From an uncultured Eggerthellaceae bacterium (GTDB lineage Bacteria; Actinomycetota; Coriobacteriia; Coriobacteriales; Eggerthellaceae): a DNA stretch of 50,814 nt. The translations under genes were made by a program, and so were the position numbers. Of the stretch, positions 9,008 to 17,127 are shown piece by piece (the first letter of the stretch is position 1; every line of letters starts with the position of its first letter). The stretch is taken from NCBI GenBank assembly GCA_937892845.1, contig CALBGP010000022.1, positions 1 through 50,814 of the forward strand, in the 5' to 3' direction. The notes beneath the pieces are model-generated. The model ran no database searches. It worked only from the letters and a program-made list of their open reading frames with translations, and was not told the DNA's origin.

Positions 9008-10312
9008 ATGTATTTCCAGGAGGATATCGAATGCATGCCGCGTGACCAGTTGCGCGTGCTGCAGCTTTACCGTATGAAGCAGACGGTCAAACGTGCGTAC
9101 GACAACGTTCCTTTCTACCGCGAATCCTTTGAGAAGGCCGGTGTGACGCCTGAAGATTTGGAATCCTTTGAAGATCTCAAGCGTTTCCCGTTCATTGTGA
9201 AGCAGGACATGCGTGACAACTATCCTTTCGGGCTGTTTGCGGTTCCTACCAAAGATGTGGCCCGTATCCATGCGTCCTCGGGCACAACGGGTCAGGCGAC
9301 CGTTGTGGGCCATACTGCCAACGATCTCAAGCATTGGGGTGAATGTTTCGCGCGCGGCATTGCCATGGTTGGCGGAGACGCTGATTCCACCATTCAGGTG
9401 TCCTATGGCTACGGCTTGTTTTCCGGTGGTCTTGGTGGCCACGGAGGTGGCGAGGCAATGGGCTGTACGGTCATTCCCATCAGTTCGGGCAATACGAAGC
9501 GACAGATTCAGATGATGCATGATATGAAGACCGACATCCTCGCGTGCACGCCTTCATATGCGCTTCTTTTGGCCGATACCGCAATCGAGATGGGTTATGC
9601 CCCGGCTACGCAATTCAACCTGTCGGCCGGTATTTTCGGCGCAGAAGCCGCTTCGGAAAATGTTCGCCAGCAGATCAGGGAGAAGCTCGGCATCCAATAC
9701 TGCGACGTTTACGGTCTTTCGGAAGTGATGGGCCCTGGCGTTGCTATGGAGTGTTCGGCCTCTCACGGACTCCATCTGGCCGAGGACCATTTCTACGCGG
9801 AGATCGTCGATCCCGACACCTTGGAACCTGTTGCGGATGGCGAATATGGTGAACTGGTCATCACTACCCTGACCAGGGAATGCTGTCCTTTGGTCAGATA
9901 TCGCACGCGCGATATCACGCGCATCATCACTGAACCGTGCGAATGCGGTAGGACCCATCGTAAAATCGATCGCATCATCGGACGAAGCGATGACATGCTC
10001 ATCATCCGCGGTGTGAACGTGTTCCCCTCTCAGATTGAGCAGGTTATCACCGGATTCCCGGAGATCGCACCCCACTACCAGATTGTTCTGACTACCAAAG
10101 GTGTTCTGGATCACGTGCAGCTGCTTGTTGAGACGGCCCCCGATTTCCCCTTCGATGAGGTTCGCAAGCTCGAAGACATCAAGAAGAGGCTTTCGGCGGA
10201 GCTCAAGAGCAACCTTCAAGTGTCGGTTGAAATCAAGATCGTTGAACCTAAGACCATCGAGCGCAGCGAAGGCAAGTCGAAGCGCATCATCGATTTGAGG
10301 GAAAGGGGTTAA
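9008..10312 (+). CDS. Phenylacetate-CoA ligase family protein
   Basis: A 434-residue AMP-forming ligase of the PaaK family. The adenylate-binding motifs are clear: ASSGTTGQAT (about 95-105), DVYGLSE, YRTRD and GRSDDMLIIRGVNVFPSQIE. It should activate phenylacetate or other aryl acetates to CoA thioesters, or run in reverse to make ATP from aryl-acetyl-CoA. GAAGGAGG (8995-9002) fixes the ATG at 9008; a longer frame upstream is untranslated leader. It forms a cluster with an ACT protein (2 bases downstream) and iorAB, a grouping typical of anaerobes that oxidise aromatic amino acids through aryl pyruvates, which supports a role downstream of IorAB. Confidence 0.9.
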   Translation: MYFQEDIECMPRDQLRVLQLYRMKQTVKRAYDNVPFYRESFEKAGVTPEDLESFEDLKRFPFIVKQDMRDNYPFGLFAVPTKDVARIHASSGTTGQATVVGHTANDLKHWGECFARGIAMVGGDADSTIQVSYGYGLFSGGLGGHGGGEAMGCTVIPISSGNTKRQIQMMHDMKTDILACTPSYALLLADTAIEMGYAPATQFNLSAGIFGAEAASENVRQQIREKLGIQYCDVYGLSEVMGPGVAMECSASHGLHLAEDHFYAEIVDPDTLEPVADGEYGELVITTLTRECCPLVRYRTRDITRIITEPCECGRTHRKIDRIIGRSDDMLIIRGVNVFPSQIEQVITGFPEIAPHYQIVLTTKGVLDHVQLLVETAPDFPFDEVRKLEDIKKRLSAELKSNLQVSVEIKIVEPKTIERSEGKSKRIIDLRERG

Positions 10313-10314
10313 GC

Positions 10315-10740
10315 ATGATCGAGCAGTTGAGCGTGTTCCTTGAAAACGATAAAGGCCGTCTGGCGCGCATGGCAAGGGAGCTGGCTGATGCCGGCATCAA
10401 CATGCATGACCTTTTCGTCGCCGATACCAGCGATTTCGGAATCGTGCGCGTATTCTGCGACACTCCTCGTCGCGCAGTCCAGGTGCTGCGGGAGGCTGGA
10501 TATCGCGCGGCCATCACCGAAGTTCTTGCGGTTCGTGTTCCCAATAGGCAGGGCGGACTCGCCGAGCTTCTTGAATTCTTGGATGCGGAGCATGTCAACA
10601 TTGAATACGGCTATTGTTTTTCCATGGGAGATGACGTGGCGATAGACGTGCTGAAGGTGGAAAACGGCGAAATTGAAGCTACACTGTCACAAGCAGGTTT
10701 CGATATCGTTGAAGCGAAGGAAGTCTATAGCCTTGATTGA
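10315..10740 (+). CDS. Tandem ACT-domain protein
   Basis: A 141-residue protein made of two ACT folds: about 1-70 (IEQLSVFLENDKGRLARM with INMHDLFVAD) and about 72-141 (VRVPNRQGGLAELLEFL). ACT domains bind amino acids and act as allosteric sensors. Stand-alone double-ACT proteins of this kind are regularly found next to paaK-like ligases and iorAB, where they are presumed to sense aromatic amino acids or products; that role is inference. The start follows the ligase stop by 2 bases. Its 3' end overlaps the next gene by 8 bases. Confidence 0.85.
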   Translation: MIEQLSVFLENDKGRLARMARELADAGINMHDLFVADTSDFGIVRVFCDTPRRAVQVLREAGYRAAITEVLAVRVPNRQGGLAELLEFLDAEHVNIEYGYCFSMGDDVAIDVLKVENGEIEATLSQAGFDIVEAKEVYSLD

Positions 10741-12133
10741 TTCCCCGCGTAAAGTCGGTTTGACGGCGCGACTCCGCGCCGTCTTCTTCGTAGTGGCCGC
10801 ATTCGTATGCGCTGCTGGTCTGTCCGCATCGTTGGCATTCGACCCTGCTTGGGCGGATGTGCGCAAAACGGATGTCATCCTGGGGCAGAATGTCGAATCA
10901 CGTGGTCTCCAGGCATCGCAGTGCCCGTCCGTGGACGCCGAGTATGCTCTTCTCATCGACAAGGACGGTAAGGTTTTCTTTGAGCGAGGAGCGACTGAAC
11001 CCGCTAAAATCGCGTCCATGACCAAGATTATGACCGCCATCGTTGCCCTTGAGAACTCCGAACTTACGGATACTGTGGTCGTTGACTATGAAGCGGCTAC
11101 CGTCGGCGAGGCTTCTGCGTCGCTTCTTGAGGGCGATTCGATGGACATGAAGACCGCTTTGTACGCTTTGCTTGTTCCGTCTGGCAATGATGCGGCAATT
11201 GCAATCGCGAAAACCGTCGGGGCGAAAATGGATCCCCAATCTGATGACCCTGAAGCTGTGTTCGTGGAGGCCATGAACCGCAAAGCTGCCGAATTGGGGT
11301 GCAGGGATACCGTTTTCGAGAATCCGCATGGTTTGGACCATGAGCACTTTGCCGGTGATTTTCATTCTACTGCAGCTGATATGGGCGTCATTGTCCGCTG
11401 CGCCATGGATAATGAACAGTTCCGTTCCATCGTCGGCGGGGGAGATGCTGAAATCTCCGTCACATCGGCGGATGGGTCCGTGAGGGATATTGCGCTGGTC
11501 TCAACCGATGAGCTTGTCGGGGTCTACGATGGCATCTGCGGCGTGAAGACCGGTACCACCGAAGAAGCCGGGTACTGTTTTGCGGGTGCGGTTGTTCGCG
11601 ACGAGGGCACGTTCTATTCGGTTGTGATGAATTCCCCGTCCAGTGAACAGCGCTTCCAGGACACAGTCAACCTCATGGATTGGGCCTATGAGCATCTGGT
11701 CGCATATCCTTTTGAGAATTCAACTCAATCCATCACCTCGTATGCCGGCGGATCTGCACAGGATGTGCCTTTGATTGCCCAGTTTCCGCATTCCGATTGG
11801 ATCGATCGCAGTGTGCCTGTGGTGCTGGCTGAATCTGGCGCCGCCGCTACCGTTTTCGACCTGTCTGGCAATATCTCCCAAAGCATCGAGTATGATGAAA
11901 TCCACGGCGATGTCCATGCTGGTGATGTTGTGGGTACCATCACGTTCCTGCAGCGCAATCAGGTGCTGGATACCATCGATTTGGTTGCTGCCGAAGACGT
12001 AGCCGCCCCTACTTTTTTCGAAGGGGTGGGAATCTGGTGGGACCGTCTGTTCCGCGGGTTCTCGGGGGATGCGTCCGTGGCTGATGAGGTCATCTACAAT
12101 GAGACCCCCATTCTGCTTGATAAAACCGCTTAG
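10733..12133 (+). CDS. D-alanyl-D-alanine carboxypeptidase (DacF/PBP5-like)
   Basis: A 466-residue secreted serine peptidase of the S11 family that trims the terminal D-Ala from peptidoglycan stem peptides. The three active-site motifs are present: SMTK (S95, K98), SGN in VPSGNDAAIA, and KTGTTEEAG. A signal peptide with hydrophobic core VFFVVAAFVCAAGLSASLAF ends in a likely AWA cleavage site. The start is inferred as TTG at 10733, with AAGGAAG about 10 bases upstream; an in-frame ATG at 10673 would lie inside the ACT gene and give a less convincing leader. The C-terminal part after about residue 340 is a beta-rich PBP5-type domain without a clear membrane anchor. Confidence 0.88.
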   Translation: MIDSPRKVGLTARLRAVFFVVAAFVCAAGLSASLAFDPAWADVRKTDVILGQNVESRGLQASQCPSVDAEYALLIDKDGKVFFERGATEPAKIASMTKIMTAIVALENSELTDTVVVDYEAATVGEASASLLEGDSMDMKTALYALLVPSGNDAAIAIAKTVGAKMDPQSDDPEAVFVEAMNRKAAELGCRDTVFENPHGLDHEHFAGDFHSTAADMGVIVRCAMDNEQFRSIVGGGDAEISVTSADGSVRDIALVSTDELVGVYDGICGVKTGTTEEAGYCFAGAVVRDEGTFYSVVMNSPSSEQRFQDTVNLMDWAYEHLVAYPFENSTQSITSYAGGSAQDVPLIAQFPHSDWIDRSVPVVLAESGAAATVFDLSGNISQSIEYDEIHGDVHAGDVVGTITFLQRNQVLDTIDLVAAEDVAAPTFFEGVGIWWDRLFRGFSGDASVADEVIYNETPILLDKTA

Positions 12134-12156
12134 CATCGGCTGAAAGGATACAAGCT

Positions 12157-12606
12157 ATGAGCAAGATCTGCCCCGTATGCGGCCTTCCCATTCCTCAGGA
12201 TTCGGCATCATGTCCCAGCTGCGGGTTCAAGCTGCCCGATAGGACGCAATCGTTTGCTCCTATCAATCTTGAAGCAGCTGGCAATACCGCCCCGCGCGCA
12301 TTGCTGGCCGATGCCTCCCTGGATGTGGTGAGGGGCGAACAGGTTGGAAAGCAATTCCATCTTGCCGGACGGAAGGTGGAAGTCGGCCGCAGCCCCCAAT
12401 GCGAAATCTTCCTCAACGACATGACCGTTTCTCGCAATCATGCGTTCATCACCTACGACGCCTCAGGCTACACAATCCATGACAACGATTCGTACAACGG
12501 CGTATGGGTCAATAACGCAAATGTCCGCGATGCGGTTCTTAAAGATGGGGACATCATCCAGATCGGTTCGTTCTGCTTGATGTTCCGTACTCAAACAGTT
12601 ATGTAA
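12157..12606 (+). CDS. Zinc-ribbon plus FHA-domain protein
   Basis: A 149-residue cytoplasmic protein. Residues 5-23 form a zinc ribbon (CPVCGLP and CPSCGF). From about residue 55 it is an FHA domain, which binds phosphothreonine peptides: VEVGRSPQCEIFLNDMTVSRNHAFI and DNDSYNGVWVNN carry the conserved Gly-Arg, Ser-x-x-His and Asn residues. AAAGGA precedes the start. It lies 23 bases after the carboxypeptidase gene and 12 before iorA, so it may be co-transcribed. It implies Ser/Thr kinase signalling, but no kinase gene is in the window. Partner unknown. Confidence 0.87.
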   Translation: MSKICPVCGLPIPQDSASCPSCGFKLPDRTQSFAPINLEAAGNTAPRALLADASLDVVRGEQVGKQFHLAGRKVEVGRSPQCEIFLNDMTVSRNHAFITYDASGYTIHDNDSYNGVWVNNANVRDAVLKDGDIIQIGSFCLMFRTQTVM

Positions 12607-12618
12607 GGTGGAAAAGCG

Positions 12619-14367
12619 ATGGAACTTCTTTCGGGAAATGAGGCCATAGCCCGTGGCGCATGGGAAGCCGGAGCAACCATCGGTGTGGCGTATCCGGGCA
12701 CTCCGTCGACAGAGGCCATGGAGGCGTTCGCGCGTTTTGACGATGTCTATGCCGAATGGTGCCCCAATGAGAAGGTGGCTGTCGAAGTCGGCCTGGGGGC
12801 AAGTGCGGCCGGTGCTCGTGTGCTTGCCACGATGAAGCACGTAGGCGTCAATGTTGCTGCCGATCCTTTGTATACGGCTGCGTATTCCGGAGTGGGCGGC
12901 GGTTTCGTCATCCTTGCGGCGGATGATCCGGGGATGCATTCCTCACAAAACGAACAGGATACGCGTTTTCATGCCCTAGGCGCCCGCATTCCCGTTTTCG
13001 AGCCGTCTGATAGCAGTGAAGCGCTTGCTTTCACGCGCGATGCATTCGACTTCTCGGAGCGCTTCGACACCCCTGTCTTCATACGCTCCACCGTACGCGT
13101 CTCGCATACGAAGTGTCCTGTTGAAACCAGTGACCGCATTTCATGCGATCCCGCACCCTACCGGAAGGACCAGGCGAAGTGGGTCATGATACCTGCTTTT
13201 GCCAAGCAGCGACGTCTCGTCCTCGATGGCCGTCTCGATGCCATCCGCTCCTATGTGGAAGAATGTCCCTACAACAAGATTGTTCCTGCGGTCAAGGCCA
13301 GCGCCAACTCTCCGAAGGTGGGCGTTGTGTGTGCTGGTGCGGTGTTCCAGCACGTGCACGAGGCGCTTCCTGAGGCTGATATTCTGAAGCTGGGCATTAC
13401 CTGGCCTTTGCCTGCGGCGCAGATTGCGCAATTCGCGCGTTCCGTGGATGCCCTTTATGTTATCGAGGAGACTTCTGACTTCTTGTCAACCCAGGTCAAG
13501 GCCTTGGGAATCGAAGTTTCCGACACTCAGGTTCCGCTGCCCGCCGCAGGAGAGCTGTCGCCGGGTTTGATACGTGCAGCTTTCGGCAAAGTCCTTCCCG
13601 ATCGCAGGGAACCCGAAGCTGATCTCCCTGGCAGGCCGCCTGCTTTGTGCCCCGGGTGCCCGCACAGGCTCGTGTTCCGCGAGCTTTCGAGGATGCGCGC
13701 CATCGTCACAGGGGATATCGGCTGCTATACCTTGGGAGCGTTGGCTCCGCTTTCCGCTATGGATACATGCATCGACATGGGCGCATCCATTTCCATGGCC
13801 CATGGTTTTGAACTTGGCCTGGCTGATCGCAAGCATGCGCCCGTCGTGGCCGTTATCGGGGATTCCACATTCGCCCATTCCGGCATCACGTCGCTGCTCA
13901 ATACGGTCTATAACCAAGGTGCGGGTACGGTCTGCATATTGGACAACCGCACCACCGCTATGACGGGCAGGCAGGGCAACCCCTGCAACGGTGTGACGCT
14001 TCAGAACCGTCCTAGCCGTGAGGTCGATCTGCCTAAGCTCATCGAAGCTTTGGGGGTGAACCATATTGAGCAGGCTGATCCCCAAAACCTTCAGGAGGTT
14101 CGCCGAGCGCTTACTGCGGCTGTCAAGGAACCTTCTCTGAGCGTGGTTATCTTCCGTTCACCCTGTGTCTTGCTTGAACGCCCTGTTCGCAAGAGGTATT
14201 TCATCAAAGACGACTGCCGTGGCTGCGGCGTGTGCTCGCTTCTGGGATGCCCGGCAATTTCGAAAGACTCCGAGTCCCTCAAGGCTTCCATTGATCCCTC
14301 GCTGTGCGTCGGGTGCTCTCAATGTGCTCAGATCTGCGGATTCGGCTGCATCGCTCAGGAGGCTTGA
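12619..14367 (+). CDS. iorA: Indolepyruvate:ferredoxin oxidoreductase, alpha subunit
   Basis: A 582-residue thiamine-diphosphate enzyme subunit. It starts with the pyrimidine-binding region (ELLSGNEAIARGAWEAG), has the diphosphate-binding region in the middle (GDIGCYTLGALAPL, then VIGDSTFAHSG), and ends with a two-cluster ferredoxin domain (CRGCGVCSLLGCP and CVGCSQCAQICGF). With IorB it converts aryl pyruvates such as indole-, phenyl- and hydroxyphenylpyruvate plus CoA to aryl-acetyl-CoA, CO2 and reduced ferredoxin. Length fits the family. AAGGTGG upstream is the Shine-Dalgarno. The reduced ferredoxin could feed the Ech hydrogenase encoded 7 kb upstream. Confidence 0.94.
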   Translation: MELLSGNEAIARGAWEAGATIGVAYPGTPSTEAMEAFARFDDVYAEWCPNEKVAVEVGLGASAAGARVLATMKHVGVNVAADPLYTAAYSGVGGGFVILAADDPGMHSSQNEQDTRFHALGARIPVFEPSDSSEALAFTRDAFDFSERFDTPVFIRSTVRVSHTKCPVETSDRISCDPAPYRKDQAKWVMIPAFAKQRRLVLDGRLDAIRSYVEECPYNKIVPAVKASANSPKVGVVCAGAVFQHVHEALPEADILKLGITWPLPAAQIAQFARSVDALYVIEETSDFLSTQVKALGIEVSDTQVPLPAAGELSPGLIRAAFGKVLPDRREPEADLPGRPPALCPGCPHRLVFRELSRMRAIVTGDIGCYTLGALAPLSAMDTCIDMGASISMAHGFELGLADRKHAPVVAVIGDSTFAHSGITSLLNTVYNQGAGTVCILDNRTTAMTGRQGNPCNGVTLQNRPSREVDLPKLIEALGVNHIEQADPQNLQEVRRALTAAVKEPSLSVVIFRSPCVLLERPVRKRYFIKDDCRGCGVCSLLGCPAISKDSESLKASIDPSLCVGCSQCAQICGFGCIAQEA

Positions 14368-14369
14368 TC

Positions 14370-14954
14370 ATGGCTGATACCAAAACCATAGTCTTGTGCG
14401 GCGTCGGCGGTCAAGGCGCACTGCTTGCGGCCGACCTTCTTGCTCGTTGCGCAGCGGCTTCGGGTGATGACGTCAAGCTTTCCGAGATTCATGGCATGGC
14501 GCAGCGCGGAGGGGCGGTTACCACCGTTGTGCGTATCGGGAAGCATGTTTCCTCGATGGTCGCTGATGCGGGCTCTGCGGATTACCTGCTGGCGTTTGAG
14601 ACCACGGAGGCGTTGCGTGGGCTTCCGCTGCTCAAAAGCGACGGGCACGCCATCGTCAACGATGAATCCATCAAGCCTCTTCCTGTTCTGACGGGTGCCG
14701 CTTCCATGCCTCGCAATGCGCGTACCAGGCTGCGTGATTGCGGCGCAGCTGTGCTTCCTGCGGAGCTTTTGGCTAAGCAGGCAGGGACCGTCAAGGCGGT
14801 CAATGTGGTGCTGCTCGGCGCGCTTTCCGTTCATCTTCCTTATGATGTCGAAGTTTGGAAAGAGGTCATTTCCTCTCGAGTCCCCGAGCGCTTCCTTCAG
14901 GCTAATCTCGCTGCTTTCGACGCGGGCCGCAAGGCCATGGTCGCTTGTGAGTGA
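14370..14954 (+). CDS. iorB: Indolepyruvate:ferredoxin oxidoreductase, beta subunit
   Basis: A 194-residue gamma-type subunit of 2-oxoacid:ferredoxin oxidoreductases, partner of IorA. The start region TIVLCGVGGQGALLAADLLA and the KLSEIHGMAQRGGAVTTVVRIG block are typical. ATG 14370 is placed by CAGGAGG inside the end of iorA, with only 2 bases between iorA stop and this start. A longer in-frame extension upstream is a shadow of iorA. The stop overlaps the start of the next gene. Confidence 0.93.
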   Translation: MADTKTIVLCGVGGQGALLAADLLARCAAASGDDVKLSEIHGMAQRGGAVTTVVRIGKHVSSMVADAGSADYLLAFETTEALRGLPLLKSDGHAIVNDESIKPLPVLTGAASMPRNARTRLRDCGAAVLPAELLAKQAGTVKAVNVVLLGALSVHLPYDVEVWKEVISSRVPERFLQANLAAFDAGRKAMVACE

Positions 14955-15891
14955 TTCCTTTTCCACCATAGCCTCTGATTGCGATGGGCTTGTCGGCAGA
15001 TTCGCTCCATCTCCGTCTGGCAGGATGCACCTGGGCAATGTGTTCACGTTCCTGATTGCTTGGCTTTCAGCCCATCAGCAAGGCGGCTGTGTCGTGCTTC
15101 GCATAGAGGACCTTGATCCTGAGCGCACAACGCAGCATTATGCAGACCTCTGCATGTCCGACCTTGATTGGTTGGGATTGCATTGGGAGGGAACACCCGT
15201 CTATCAGAGTAGTCGTACCGAGGCGTATGAAGAGGCGTTTCACCGCTTGCGCGATCAGGGCCGTATATACCCCTGCTTCTGCTCTCGTTCGGATTGGCAT
15301 GCCGCGGCGGCGCCTCATGCCGGCGACCATATTGTCTATCCAGGCACCTGCCGGAATCTCGACCCCTTGACGCGCACGGAGCTTTCATCACGGAAAAAAC
15401 CGTCATGGCGTTTTGCTGTCGGCGATGAGACGGTTTCTTTCGTCGATCGGTTTCAAGGTGAGGTCTCGTTTTCGCTTGCAGACGATTGCGGTGATTGCGT
15501 TGTTCGTCGAGCGGATGGGGTTTTCGCCTATCAGCTTGCTGTTGTCGTGGACGATGCGTTCCAGGGGGTCAATGAGGTTTGTCGCGGTATGGACCTCATT
15601 GACAGCGCGGCCACGCAACGCTCTTTGGGCAAAGCCTTAGGGCTTCCATCCGTCGTGTATGCCCATGTACCGTTGTTGCGCAATTCCGAAGGGAAGCGCC
15701 TCGCAAAGCGTGACGCGGATCTTGATATGGGAATCTTGCGCGAGCGATTCAAATCACCTGAGAAGTTCCTGGGGCATCTTTGTTTGATGACGGGGCTTAG
15801 GCCCACCGATGCTTCAGTGACTCTTGAACAGCTTCTCTCTGAGTTCGATCCGCGTACGCTTTGCCTGGAATCAATCCATGTAAAGCAGTAA
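14947..15891 (+). CDS. gluQ: Glutamyl-Q tRNA(Asp) synthetase-like protein
   Basis: A 314-residue protein equal to the catalytic half of glutamyl-tRNA synthetase, without an anticodon-binding domain. The class I HIGH motif appears as PSPSGRMHLGN, followed by LRIEDLDPERT, and the KMSKS counterpart as KRLAKRDAD. Proteins of this size attach glutamate to queuosine in tRNA-Asp. A putative zinc site is seen around CFCSR and YPGTCR. I use GTG 14947, which overlaps the iorB stop by 8 bases; the Shine-Dalgarno is weak, so the exact start is uncertain. A full-length GltX is not in the window. Confidence 0.85.
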   Translation: MSDSFSTIASDCDGLVGRFAPSPSGRMHLGNVFTFLIAWLSAHQQGGCVVLRIEDLDPERTTQHYADLCMSDLDWLGLHWEGTPVYQSSRTEAYEEAFHRLRDQGRIYPCFCSRSDWHAAAAPHAGDHIVYPGTCRNLDPLTRTELSSRKKPSWRFAVGDETVSFVDRFQGEVSFSLADDCGDCVVRRADGVFAYQLAVVVDDAFQGVNEVCRGMDLIDSAATQRSLGKALGLPSVVYAHVPLLRNSEGKRLAKRDADLDMGILRERFKSPEKFLGHLCLMTGLRPTDASVTLEQLLSEFDPRTLCLESIHVKQ

Positions 15892-15942
15892 GCGATGGCC
15901 GATATTGCTCTTTGAGTCTGGATTCGACCGGGTTTTTGATAC

Positions 15943-17067
15943 CTAGACCGCTAGCAAAAGTCCTGCAATGTAGAACAATCCCAGCGTGATGTTGAGTGTG
16001 AGGCATTGGGGCATTGCCGCATCGCGTGTTTCGGCAATCAGGGGATTTTTCCAGAGCGCTTTGATTTGCGGGTATGCCACCAGCAGCATGAAGGGAATCA
16101 CTGCAGCTGCATTCGTTGCCGCTTTGAATGCCGCGTCGGCTGCAGCAGCAGAGGCTACGGAGATGTCGGTTCCGGATGCTATAAGGGATGGTTTCATCAG
16201 TTCGAAGTCCACCAACGTGTAGATGCTTGGAACGGCAATCAGGCATATGGCCGCAATGGCAAGCCACAGTCCAATGGCGACATGATAGGTGCGTCGTGCT
16301 GTTTCCCGACCGAGCAGGGAAGGCAGCGTCTTGCGCCCGGCTTCGCGGTCCTTTTCGATATCGCAGGTGTTGTTCGTCATCATGATGAGCCCGATTCCTG
16401 TCATGATGGGGACGCTCCATAGTAGAACGGCGAAGTCGAGGCTGCCTGTGAGCACGTAGGTGCATGCGAGTGTGATAAGCCCTCCCATAACCAGACCGCT
16501 GACGGCTTCGCCGATGGGGTAGTACGAGATAGGCGTTTTGCCGCCTGAGTACAAGGCTACGATCATTGCCCCGATAATCCCTATAGCAAGGGGGATCCAG
16601 CCAGCGATTGCAACGATGTACATGCCGGCGATGAAGGCGGCTGCAAGCAGGCCGGAGGCCAAGGCCAGGACGGATTTGGGGTTGACGTTGTTGTAGACAA
16701 GGACGGCATCGGTGACATCATCCGACGAGTTTTCGATGGTGTCGACGCCCTTGATGTAATCGAAGTAGTCATTGAACACGTTGACTGAAGATTGCATGAG
16801 AATGCAAATGAGGAGCAGAACAAAGGTTGATACGACGCAGATGTTATCGGGCGTGTTCAAGTACGAAGGAGCAAGGAACCCTGGAAGGGCCTGGTGGGGG
16901 AGAAGGGTGGAAAGGGCAACGCTGAGCAGCACGGGAAGAATCGCAGCCGGCCAGGTATGCGGCGCGATTTCCTGCCAGATGAGCGAAGGAGTGAGCGGCT
17001 GGTATTCTTTAGGCGAAGCAGGATGCTTCGGCGTGGATACCGAGTTTTGTTTTCCAGGGGCATGCAT
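15943..17067 (-). CDS. menA: 1,4-dihydroxy-2-naphthoate polyprenyltransferase-like (MenA)
   Basis: A 374-residue UbiA-superfamily prenyltransferase with about eight hydrophobic helices. Both aspartate motifs are visible: NDYFDYIKGVDT (prenyl-diphosphate/Mg binding) and NNTCDIEKDREAGRKT. MenA joins dihydroxynaphthoate to a polyprenyl chain in menaquinone synthesis, which fits an anaerobe using menaquinone electron transport. It is longer than typical MenA (about 300) because of a 25-residue N-terminal extension and an insertion near LMKPSLIASGTDISVASAAAA before the last helices. A good AAAAGGA precedes the ATG. Other UbiA substrates cannot be excluded. Confidence 0.82.
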   Translation of the reverse strand: MHAPGKQNSVSTPKHPASPKEYQPLTPSLIWQEIAPHTWPAAILPVLLSVALSTLLPHQALPGFLAPSYLNTPDNICVVSTFVLLLICILMQSSVNVFNDYFDYIKGVDTIENSSDDVTDAVLVYNNVNPKSVLALASGLLAAAFIAGMYIVAIAGWIPLAIGIIGAMIVALYSGGKTPISYYPIGEAVSGLVMGGLITLACTYVLTGSLDFAVLLWSVPIMTGIGLIMMTNNTCDIEKDREAGRKTLPSLLGRETARRTYHVAIGLWLAIAAICLIAVPSIYTLVDFELMKPSLIASGTDISVASAAAADAAFKAATNAAAVIPFMLLVAYPQIKALWKNPLIAETRDAAMPQCLTLNITLGLFYIAGLLLAV

Positions 17068-17127
17068 GGGCAGTCCTTTTCCAGACGCGATGACGTATCT
17101 TGCCTCATTGCGTCGTAGCTATTGCAT

